From assembly GCA_963920765.1 (NCBI GenBank), contig OY987247.1, positions 2,418,001 through 2,482,000 on the forward strand: 64,000 nt of DNA, in the 5' to 3' direction. Source of the stretch: Ulota crispa (lineage: Eukaryota; Streptophyta; Bryopsida; Orthotrichales; Orthotrichaceae). Shown piece after piece: positions 33,588 through 44,270 of the stretch. The notes under the pieces were generated by a model. It searched no databases, was not told the origin of the DNA, and saw only the letters and a list, made by a program, of their open reading frames with translations. The position numbers and the translations under genes are program-made. Numbering within the stretch: position 1 is the first letter of the stretch; every line of letters starts with the position of its first letter.

Positions 33588-34131
33588 ACGATCAAAAGGT
33601 CTCAGACTCTCAGCTCTGTGTCGATGCTGAGCACGCCAGCTCAAGTGGCCACTGGATTGTCAAGAATTGGTGCAGCTCAGTACGACATACTCAGTACAGT
33701 ATATTTGCTAGGTAGTGATGTTCTACGGCTAGCTAGTCGGCCGTTCGTCACTGATACAGGATTTGGCTATGACCGAATCACCGAGCCTCTGTCAATTCGA
33801 TTTGAGAGCACCATGGGGTCTTTTGGAGAGATTTCCTATTGTTTCACTACGATTTAGTTTGCGACCTCCGGGGCATGCAAAGATTGCAATAAAAGTTTCC
33901 ATCTTTTTGAGAAATTGCTGATGTATGAAAGTGCCTGGTTTTGATTCGGCTCTTAATTACACTCTCAGCTCATATTTTCACTAGTACCGGTAGCAACGGC
34001 TTCTGCCTTCAGGAACTGAGACGTTGGCTATATCCCTGGCGTTTTGGTTTCACAGTTGCTCGAGTGACAATGAAGTCATTTTAAAATCATAAACGGCAAC
34101 GGCAGCTCGAGCTCACTGAGAATTCATCTTA

Positions 34132-34525
34132 AGGTAGCAGTATCCATAAGCGTTGCGTCCCCATGCCCGTCACCTGACAGTGGCAGGGCTAGCCAATAAA
34201 AAAACAAATGATTGTGGGTGACTGAGTGATGGTTATGGGTGATGAAGTGATGGTTGTGGGTGACTAGCATGAGGTTTTGAGTACTCATCTCACTATTTAA
34301 GAACCAACAAGTCTTGTGATTAACATCTCTTACACATGGATCTTACAATTTCAGTGATTTTGGACTTTGAAAAATCTCTATGAACAAATGCTTGCAATTG
34401 GAACCTTGAAATTGATGCCAATAATTTTGGTTTCCATTTCCTAACGTACAGTATTTTTTCAAAGTTAGTCAGTTGTTTTACCTACTCCAAAACCCTTATT
34501 TCCACGCTTATGGGTGCGCCTACCT
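34132..34525. mobile_element. Mirror copy of the AGGTAGGCGC MITE
   Basis: Exact reverse complement of 26406-26799. Confidence 0.8.
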
Positions 34526-35009
34526 TTTATACAAAAGCCACTTAGGAAGTCCTTCAAAAATACATTTGTTGGGGTCAAGATTGTCAAGTATTTTTAAAAA
34601 GGGTCCAGTCGATGGCAGACATGAAAGTTGTGTCATTGGCGAGGATATGACTGCGGTATGCAAAAGCTCAAAACCAGAGGATGTGACTAATACGCAGTAG
34701 CTCGAAACTGAGTGAAATGGAGACGACTATTGGTACTGTTCACTGAATAGTGAATGGTACAACCGTTATTCTGGCACATTGCTATCTGCCCCGGAATATT
34801 TACTGGGTACGGAATCACCAAAGCAGCACACTATCCATTGAATAAAACTTTGTTGGTTGCTAGTTTGTGTTCGGAGATTACAAAATTGTTGTGCATAAGA
34901 TCTTGTGATGCCTTCACCATTTAGAATGTTGCTTGTTTCTTTGCACTGAGTGGTCGTTATCATGTATATCCTGGATCACATGTTGTTGGCTTGTTGCCTA
35001 ACTTGCCTT

Positions 35010-35146
35010 AACGCATATTAAGTAAGTCAGGAAAAATCACATTTTTTTAGGCTTTAGGATTTTATATTCTTGAAAGTGTATCAAGGACAAACAAATCCAA
35101 AAGTCCCAAAATTGTGTTTTTTTTCTAAATTATTTATTCTAGTATT
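35010..35146. mobile_element. Mirror copy of the short 137-bp element
   Basis: Exact reverse complement of 25785-25921. Confidence 0.55.
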
Positions 35147-35320
35147 CCCTTGGTTCTGAAGAATTTGAGTCTGTCGTGTACAAATAGGACCTCTGTTTTC
35201 TAGACACTCAACAATTAGATGTTCATGTATTGCTGTTTTGCGATTTGTTGAGTGACTTGCGTCATATTAGATTTGTACCGCCTAGCTATTCTATTACCTG
35301 CAATTGTTGCAGGGCTAGTC

Positions 35321-38300
35321 AATACATTATTCATTAAATTGGGAAAAAGTTTAAGTATTGGGGTTTTTGAAATTTTCATTTAAGGTAGGGCACTCTAAAA
35401 GCAACCTAGCTCTAAAAGCGACCTCTAAACCAGAGGTACATTTTGTTTTTGTCAATGTACCCAGAATGTACATTCCAAGAGGGGGTTGCTTTAAGTGACC
35501 ATTGGGTTTCAACTTCAAAAATTCATAACTCATTCCACAAAGGTTCAAAAAACATGAAACAACTTGGGTTAGATGCCAATTCCATTTTTCTTCCTACCAA
35601 AATTTACTGAAAATTGTTTCAAGGAGTTTAGCTTCCCCTCAAATGCAATTAGCTTTTAAAAGGTCGCTTTAAGGGCACACTACCTTAGAGTGAATGTTAC
35701 GATGATTTCTTCAAGACCATTACATCAAATAATGATGAAATATCTTACATGAATTATCAAGAAATTCACTTCAAATCACCAAAATAATCTCATAAATGAA
35801 AAATTTAGTATTCACAAAATGTGTTTTGGAGAAGCACTTTTTCCAAAGAACCAATTCTCCATTCCTTTTCCCCCTTGTAAAATGCGGTCCTTACATTTTT
35901 CAAGCAATTTATGCATATGTTTTTAAATCAATTTTTTTTCCAAATTATAGTAGGCTGAGAGCTTTTGCCTTTCCCCATTTAAATTAATGTAATTTAAGTT
36001 TTTGTATTTTGCATAAATCTTCCAAATTTGCCTAGTGTGTTTGTAAATTTTAGGACCTTCCAAAGTTCCAATATTCAAAGATTTTCCAAAGTGCGTTGTA
36101 CACCTCTAATTGATTTGAAAATTCTCCCACACATACCTAACTTGGTCTTTTACATAGATAAAATAAACCTCAATTTTGTGTAGACCAATTTTTTGGCTAT
36201 AACAATGGTCAAAAGCTTCTAAAATTTTTGGGCAGCAAGGAAGAAAACTTTTTTGCTTCACTTCAAATGTTGACATCTTGCTCCTCATCATCTGAAATGA
36301 CCTAATTTTTTCCCACAAGTACCTTGCATAGTCTAGGGCAAGATCTTACACTAGGACTTTCAAAAAATACTTTGTTTCTTACCTTTCTACTCATTCCCCT
36401 AACGTGGCTATTTCAATGATTTTCACAAAAGAAAGGGCTTGGTCCTTTAAGGTTTAAGTGTTTAACAATCATAATCACACATGTTTAGGCATTAAAAGAA
36501 AAAAAGTATCTCAAACGACTAGGTCACAACAATTGCAAATGTCCTAAACAATTATGCAATGATCATGAAATGACTCAATTATAGTTGTTAAAGACATTTA
36601 CATTTTACAATTCTTGTGAACCAATTGGACTATTATTTTTGGTTTTCTTCTTTATGAGGGTTCTCACTCTTAGATGTTTTGCTCCTTCCAACATGCCCAC
36701 AAGTTTTGTTGGCTAATTTCCCCCACGTCCCATGGGTGAGAAAAAATGAACACTAAAATCAAATACCATCAAACTAATTTTTCACCTTATGAGCCTAAGA
36801 TTTTCCTTGATAGACACGGTGTTTTAAAAAAAAGCACAATATTTGTTAACCCCTAAAGGTCTTTTGTGTTTATATGGTCAAATGGCTCAAAATTGACCTC
36901 TTTTAACAAAATGATTAGTAAATCAAAATTTTGAAATTTTTTTCAATAATTTAACCTTAAGATCTATTTTTTCACTTGCTTATGTAGATCCTCTCAAAAA
37001 TTCAAAATTAGTGAGGAATGCGTTATTTGTTAATTTGCAAATTTGCTTACAAAGTGGGACTCTTGGATTTCTAAAGGTTTTAGCTAACTTTCAAGAGTAC
37101 TCCTAAAATTGGTCCACATGTCCTCACTTGAGCGGACAAATTTGTGAGGGAAAAAATTGTAGTGGCTTAGACGGAATTTGATACCTTTGAATGTGGTTTA
37201 AGGTAACTTTTTGGGTTTAAGGTGGGTACAAAATGGGACCTTTGTTTTTCCCAAATTAACAAATAACGCGTTGAGGGCACACTTCATTAGATTATAACAT
37301 TCAAAGTAGGGGCAATTTTTTTTTTTAAGCTTCTCTTAGGTGTGAAACTTTTTTTGGTCATTCAAAATGATATCTTCCACTTTATGAATTTCTTGTGCAA
37401 TTTAACTTTATTGTATAGCATGAAATTGTCTATATGCCTCACAAATTTCATGATCACCCAATGCTTAAAAAGTATTGGAAAAAAATCAAAAGTGAGAATT
37501 GGTTTGTTCAAATTGTCATTACACTAAGAAAACTTCACCAAAGAGATTCTTATAGAGATAAATCTCAATCAAAAAATTTGTACGGTGTAAACCTAGAGCA
37601 TCATGTGGAGTACTTGCCAAAGTTTTTTTTAAAATATAAATTGAAAATAAAATAGAAGTTATTACATAGTCAAGGAGAGTTGACTGCAAATTTTGCCCAT
37701 TGACCAAGCCATTGTAACATTAGACAAAATATGAGCCCTCCACAAGGCCCCTAAGAACCCCTTTCAAGGGTTCTCCTTAATTGTTTTAATTTGTACTTTG
37801 GAGTAACAAACATTCCTTTCACCCTACTATGCCTTTGACTACAATCATGGCTCACATTGGCATGTCCAATTTTCATTGGGTGTCACAGTTACATGTACAT
37901 ATTACCATGGTCATGTTTCTCTATATTAAAATCTTCAACCCAGTACTTGTGAGGGTAACATTTAGTTATGATTGTGTACAATAGTAGGAGAATCTTTAAA
38001 AAGTTGTGACATAATACTGGATTGCTATTTCCTATTTATTGTTTTTGTGATGTACAAGAGGAAAGTCATACAAGGTAGAGACACTTCATACAAGTTCTCA
38101 CATGCTTCTAATGTACCCAGCCTAGGCTCAATAAATGTTAAGAACTTGTGTCAATTCTTAAGGGCCTTGTGGAGGGTTCAAAATTTTGCTAATGAGTGCC
38201 TTTGAACACTATTTGGGCAACACCCTTCCTCAATCCCTTTGTTTTTGAATTTTTTTTGAGGATGCCTGTGTTGACATCTAAATCACATTTGATACCATAT

Positions 38301-38700
38301 CTCACTTTGAAATTATTCAATTCCACTTTCTTTTGGGAGGTATGCAAGCTTTTCAGTATGAACACATACACCCTTATTTTCACAATCTTATCTTTTTTAT
38401 TTACTTGGGAAATGCTTGCCTAAATATCCCAAAAGCCCAAAGTGGGCTCCTTTGTCCTCTAGGGGTGGGATTTTGTTTTTTCCCAAATTCGATTTTGGAG
38501 ATGCTGAATTTTGCAATTATGAAAATATTCTAGTAATTTAAAGTGAGTCTTTTGATAATTTCTTCATAATATTTCATCAATGATGTAAGGCTTTGAAGGA
38601 ATCATCATAAAATTCACTAGATCACAAAAATATCTTTTAAAAACATAAAATTCAAAGTCTTAAAAGTGCCCTTAGTTCCCAAATAAGCTAATATTGCGTT
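35321..38700. mobile_element. Mirror copy of the 3.4-kb inverted-repeat element
   Basis: Exact reverse complement of 22231-25610, with the nested CCTC-flanked MITE at 37017-37272. No coding capacity. Confidence 0.55.
37017..37272. mobile_element. Mirror copy of the nested CCTC-TSD MITE
   Basis: Exact reverse complement of 23659-23914. Confidence 0.82.
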
Positions 38701-40074
38701 ATTAACTTGAAACCCGTGATGTTACTGTAAGAGGGATATTGACTGACTTACTATTTCATTCATTGGGGGCACCCAATTGTTTTACTGCTAAAGTGGTCAG
38801 TGTCAAAAGGGAGGTAAGAGTCATTTGAAAGTTTGCCCAACTTTTTATTCCTCGTGGGCAGACTTTGGCACCCATCAATCTCCACGAAGAAGGAAGAACT
38901 TTCCGAACTTTGGAACTGGAAGCACAAGACTACAAGAGCGCCTCGTTTGGGGGGTGTGACATAGCGACGAGGTCCTGGGATTCCGTGTCCTTGGGAAGTA
39001 CAGGATCACGACCATGCTGGTGCTGCCAGTCGAATATTCGCCACCTCCATGTCAAGCCACGTGCACACTATTCGGCACTCGCCCACAAGTCCAACCATGT
39101 GATTACTTGGTCATGGAGTCTCCGAGGGCAGTTCATTACGTGAGGACTCAGGACGATTGCACAAATTTACAGTAAATAGTAACTTATAATGCTGTGGAAT
39201 TGTCAACCCCTTGCTGTTAGTACAAATATTAGCGTAGTTTTGGCCATTTACTAATAAGATATAATCCAACCTTCTCATAAATGATAGAGTATTTTCCTTC
39301 CGATTGGGTGCCACCTTAAAGGCAGACCCCATAAGAAGGAGCCTATAATGCAACCAATTTTAATCAAAGACTTTCTAATCAACAACATAAGCCAATTGCA
39401 CCTAGTTGAAGCCAACGAAACAACGTCGATAATCCCGGGACTGCACAATCTGAGACTTTGATTGCCGTGCCATTGATCATTTGTAAAAGGACGCAGTAAA
39501 TTGTAAGCTCGGAAGCAACACTTAACTCAGTTACAGGTCAGGACTTTTTGGTTTGTGGATTCTCGTTCCACTCATCACGACACTTGTGTACAAAGATGCC
39601 ACTCGTCGAAGCAATACAAAATGGCTGCTGTTGCGATGCTGCTGATTTGTACGCGGTAGTTCTCAAGGCGGTTCCCTGTTCTGAAGCTTCACCGTGTTCT
39701 CAAAGACTTTAAACCCATACCGACGAGTGACTGATGGATATATCAGTCTCTAATTACCTACAATCACTAATGAACCTCAAAGTCAAGATGTTTCGGCACA
39801 CCAAATGACTGGAGGTAGAACGTGCCCTAGTTTTCAACTCGCAAATCTTGCAAATAAAGATCTGAGGGGGCTACAACTATCAACACTCACAAGTCACAAA
39901 AGATTAATTCAATAAACTCCTTATGGAATCTGGACTTCGATGAATACTGTTCCTGGTTCATCTACGCCAACTAAACCACTTGTCGATTAGTTAGCACTTT
40001 ACCAAAAGTTCGTTCGTTCATTCTGTTCAATTGTTCAGTTTCAAGGGCTTGACCGAGTGCGTGACCTAGCGCAG

Positions 40075-40084
40075 TGACGCGTCA
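40075..40084. promoter_or_regulatory. Palindromic TGACGCGTCA site upstream of GLP-D
   Basis: Same palindrome and spacing to the TATA box as in the other GLP promoters; a plausible TGA-bZIP (as-1-like) site by known core sequence only. Confidence 0.5.
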
Positions 40085-40115
40085 AGCTCATGGACTTGTT
40101 TCAGCGCATACTGCA

Positions 40116-40121
40116 TATAAA
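40116..40121 (+). promoter_or_regulatory. TATA box of GLP-D
   Basis: TATAAA 142 bases before the start codon, followed by a CT-rich leader. Confidence 0.7.
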
Positions 40122-40262
40122 CAGAGGCACTCTGGGCATCAACCAGCAACAACCCATCCATTTCCTCATCCCACTCCATCTCTCTCTCTCTCCTCTCAGG
40201 GAACTAACTGCCTACCTCAGTACTTGTGCTTGCCGTACGTTATCCAGATACAGTTTATCAAC

Positions 40263-40931
40263 ATGATGAATCGAGCAACGTGGGCGACGGTGGCCGTGCT
40301 GCTCACCGTGGCTGTGGTGGGTCCCATGATGGCCATGGCGGCCGACGCGGACCCCCTCCAGGACGTGTGCGTCGCCGACCTGAAATCCGGCATCACCATC
40401 AACGGATTCCCTTGCAAACCGGTTGCTCAGGTGTCGTACAAGGACTTCGTGTTCGACGGGCTCAAGAACGCCGGCAACACCAACAATCCCAACAAGGCCA
40501 ACGTCACCGCGGCGTCCGTGACGCAGTTCGCGGGCCTCAACACGCTGGGCATCTCCGCAGCGCGCATCGACTTCGCCCAGGGCGGCATCAACCCGCCCCA
40601 CATTCATCCCCGGGCCACTGAGCTCCTGATTTTGTTGCAAGGGGAGCTGTACGTGGGATTCGTGAGCACCAACGGCACCGTGAACACGCTGTTCGCCACC
40701 ACCATCTATCCCGGGGAATTGTTCGTGTTCCCCAAGGGCTTGATCCACTTCCAGCTCAACGTGGGCAAGGGCAAGGCCCTGGCATTCTCTGCTCTGAGCA
40801 GCCAGAACCCGGGCGTGCAGCAGGTGGCGCCGGCTCTGTTCATGCCCGACATCAAGGACGAGGTGCTGGAGCTGGCCTTCAAGATCGACGGCAACACCGT
40901 CGACGAGATCCAGAAGAAGTTCCGCACATAA
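40263..40931 (+). CDS. Germin-like protein (GLP-D), hybrid flanks
   Basis: Fourth identical copy of the 222-residue secreted germin-like cupin. Upstream it is the exact mirror of GLP-A, but from 40996 to 41033 its downstream flank matches that of GLP-B/C (CTGGATTGTCAAGAATTGG..) and not that of A, then diverges. The switch lies inside the 1,011-bp block common to all copies. That is the expected mark of unequal crossing over between A and B, or of an assembler jumping copies there. The coding region itself is intact with all metal ligands. Confidence 0.88.
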   Translation: MMNRATWATVAVLLTVAVVGPMMAMAADADPLQDVCVADLKSGITINGFPCKPVAQVSYKDFVFDGLKNAGNTNNPNKANVTAASVTQFAGLNTLGISAARIDFAQGGINPPHIHPRATELLILLQGELYVGFVSTNGTVNTLFATTIYPGELFVFPKGLIHFQLNVGKGKALAFSALSSQNPGVQQVAPALFMPDIKDEVLELAFKIDGNTVDEIQKKFRT

Positions 40932-41033
40932 ACGATCAAAAGGTCTCAGACTCTCAGCTCTGTGTCGATGCTGAGCACGCCAGCTCAAGTGGCCACTGGA
41001 TTGTCAAGAATTGGTGCAGCTCAGTACGACATA

Positions 41034-41400
41034 ATCTATTAGAAAAGGGGGGTGAGAGTGACACCTTTAAATGACACAAGGTGTCATTCGTCAACACTGG
41101 AGTGGAGAGTGTCATTGGGGTGTCATGTATGCGTGTCAATGAGGGTCCGGGAAATATTTGAGATTTTTCGGTATAATTCCTTCAATTCTTGTATTTATCT
41201 GGTTTATCAAGGAGCTCTTTGAGTTATTTTCTCTATTTCATACTAGAAGTAATTTTTTAAAGAATTTTTATCGGTTTTCAGCTGAAGTTTGTAAATTGCA
41301 AATGGTTTTTTCTCATTCAATCTGCTAATATTGAACTGGCGGTTGGTTCTTCCCAGACGTTGGTGTCAACTATTGAATGACACCCTAGGTGTTATTTCTT
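41034..41400. repeat. TGTCA-rich inverted-repeat segment hosting a hAT MITE
   Basis: Many TGTCA/TGACA motifs on both strands (for example AAGGTGTCATTCGTCAACAC and, inverted, GTGTCAACTATTGAATGACACC). The two sides flank the hAT MITE at 41141-41362 and pair imperfectly, suggesting an older inverted-repeat element that was hit by the MITE. Confidence 0.45.
41141..41362. mobile_element. hAT-type MITE, second copy (222 bp)
   Basis: Ends GAGGGTCCGGGAAA and (reversed) CAACGTCTGGGAAG, homologous throughout to 30033-30243. Flanking 8-mers GTGTCAAT (41133-41140) and GTGTCAAC (41363-41370) match at 7 of 8. Confidence 0.8.
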
Positions 41401-44012
41401 TGAAGATTTGGAGATTCTTGAAATGTTCAAAATTGAAAGAATTGAATGTAACATCTGTGCTCATCTCAAAAGTGTACAAACCATATGATTTGCAGAATGT
41501 ATGTGTCGAGTGGATTCTAAAATGTACAATATAGGCAACATATTGCAAGTGTACGTAGTAGACAAGATTTGGCACATGTACATTACAGGCAAGAAATGGC
41601 AAATGTACATAAAATCCACAATGTCTTTATTTGGTACAAATATTGAATTACAAAAATCTCCAATAATGCATGTTGGATTGCACACAACTTACTCCTACAT
41701 AAACTATGACTAACTTCTATGCACACAAATTTGCTTTGTAGCAATAGACTCCGCATTCTCCCACTTTGAGCTAGGTGTACAGGAACATGCATTACTTGAT
41801 TTGGAAGTCCTAGGTCCATCACCTGGAAAATGTGGGAATTCAAAATCATTTGTAAGCAAGATGATAGACATGTACTTGGCAAATTCTGTAGAGTAACAGT
41901 TAAGACAATTGTGCAGATACTTGGACATTTCATGATAAGAAGGATGTAGACGAGATAACCCAAGGCTAACATAAGAAAACTTTAACGTTAAAGCTTAATT
42001 AAATTAGAATAATAATACAATTGGAAGATCAAGATTTGCTATAAAGAAAAATTGAAGATACATTCTTGATGTTATGGGTGCTGCAAGAATGACCTGTACT
42101 ACATTTTGTCCCCCTCACCTTCTGCGACTTGTTTTTTGTTTGTAACTTTTGCAAAAGAAGTCATATTGACTTGTCCTTTTACGGTAATGTGAACATGCAA
42201 GATATTGACGTTTAGTGATTAATTGGTGTTTTTTAAAATTATTTTGCTATTTTTAAGCAGCCTCCAAATAGGTGTTTACCTTGGCCATTTTGGGGGTTTT
42301 TAGTACTAGTTTGAGTCCAAAAAAGCTTTTCTAGGGCTATAAATCAAGGATGTTGTTTATGGAGCATGCTTACATGCATTTGTAGAAGGGTTTTGCAAAA
42401 TTATAAATTCCATGGCATCTACATTGTCTCAAAGTGGGCATCCTATCTCCCTTCATTGGCAAAATACAAAGAAATTCCTTAGCAAAGAAATTTTACCATG
42501 TGAATGTGTTTAGTGGGTTCTCAAATGGCCATTTTTTATTTTATATTTTTGAATTATATTACCATTTTCTAAAAAACAAGAAAGAAACTGGTTTTTTGTT
42601 AGTGATTTTGTTTTGTGCATAACTTTTAGAATAAAAAATTCTTGAGTCTGAATTTTCACAAGTATACTATTTTAAGTGCTTTATAAATTTTTTATATTTT
42701 ATTTTATTTATAAAAAAAAATTCAAAAGCTCATAGTACTACATAGTACTACCAATTTTAAGGGTGTTTGAGACAAAACTTGCAAGTCATTCTTGCAACTA
42801 CCCTTAAGCGCGATTTGAATACCTGTTGATGCAGCATCTTGGTGGGGATCTCCGAGGTGGGGTTCATGACCTCACAAGTCTCCTAGGTGGGGAAGATTTG
42901 CATATTGTATAGGATCAAATTTGTGAGGTCTAGGCTCATATATACAACCTTGAAAGAGCAATCCATAACTAGCCCTAGTTTTAAGATGACCAGTTTGGTG
43001 CGTCATGTTTGGAAAATTTTGTCCCAGATTGAGCCAAGTTTCATACCACCAAAACCATTGAAGAAAATTGCATGTACTTCACCAAAAAATGAACAAAAAT
43101 GGACAGAAGAATGTCCTCATATATACCAATATACCCACTCAAAACAGTTTAAAATAATTAGACTCAATGGGGCCTTCTTGGTCCTTCAGTAGTATAAAAC
43201 TCTGACGACTCTCATATTGTTCAACATTGATGAAAAGATGAATTAGCCTCAATTATGGATATTTCTTACTCTACGAAAGTCAATCTCACTAACCTTCTCC
43301 TGTATAGGTAGAGATCGTCGATGTCCAATAGAGATGTCTCGTATTCTATGAGGAGGATACCTACCAAAGCATAGCAAAAAAAAACAACACATAAGAATAC
43401 AAATATGATCAGTTATAATTTGTAATGTATTGCTTCAAAGCAATTGCTCAAGAGAGAGACAACTCATCTAATTGGTAAATGATGGCGGCAACAAAAGGGA
43501 GAAGGAAGTTGTTAATGTGGCAGTGAATCAGCCATTCCCTTCCAAGACGGAGGTGGTCACATGAAACATCTTTGAGGTGGAAAATATAGGGATTGTCCTC
43601 TTTGTATTGATGCAATTGTGAATCCATATTTGATCAGTGCCTTCCAAAAAACACAAGACATGATACTGAAACAACTAATTCTGGACTTAATCCCGTAGCT
43701 ATTAACTATAAGCATGAAACACCTAAATATCTACAGCAACTAGTTGTTGAATGGAAGCAAGTATTTCTACTGCCCCTTCATGGTACACACGCCTCGCATG
43801 ATGAAACTGTATAAAAAAATTCACACATAGCAATAAAAGCAAGTTTTCTCTTGTATCCAAAGCTCACTCTACAATTGGTATCCACAACCTCAAGTGTATG
43901 TATACAAAATGTTGTAAGATAAACAATCCTAGAGAAAAATGTCATTTTAAAATCACGACAGCGTCGACCACCCATCAAATCACCACGTAGAGGCATGTCT
44001 CACTCTATACAT
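41401..44012. other. AT-rich intergenic DNA, no gene recognised
   Basis: Short ORFs on both strands, none with a family motif. A loose repeat of ATGTACAT / GGCAA motifs lies at about 41520-41615 and a duplicated CATAGTACTA at about 42730-42750. Nothing else stands out. Confidence 0.4.
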
Positions 44013-44270
44013 ATTGCAATATTCATTAAAAAGGGAAAAACATGTGTACCATTTTGTATTTCACCTTAATCCTAAATAGCCACCTTAAACTAGATTCAAA
44101 GGTATCAGATTCAGTCTGAGCCACTAAGATTTTTTCCCTCACAAATTCCTCCTTTTAGGTGAGGCCACGTGTACCCAAAAAAAATGCTGGAGTTCAAATT
44201 AGGGTGACCACCCTAATCTTGCAAGAGTCCCACTTTGTAAGCTTTTTCCCTTTTTGATGCATATTGTGTT
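44013..44270. mobile_element. MITE of the 4-bp-TSD family, TSD ACAT
   Basis: Termini ATTGCAATATTCATTAAAAA and (reversed) AACACAATATGCATCAAAAA, with the shared interior (CTTTTAGGTGAGGCCACGTG). Flanked by ACAT at 44009-44012 and 44271-44274. Confidence 0.8.

Larger units (their letters stand above)
31231..40995 (-). repeat. Right arm of exact ~9.8-kb inverted repeat
   Basis: Reverse complement of 19936-29700, with coordinates summing to 60931. It carries mirror copies of the left-arm elements: MITEs at 31417-31681, 34132-34525, 35010-35146 and 37017-37272, and the large element at 35321-38700. Its outer end stops matching GLP-A's flank at 40995. Confidence 0.92.
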
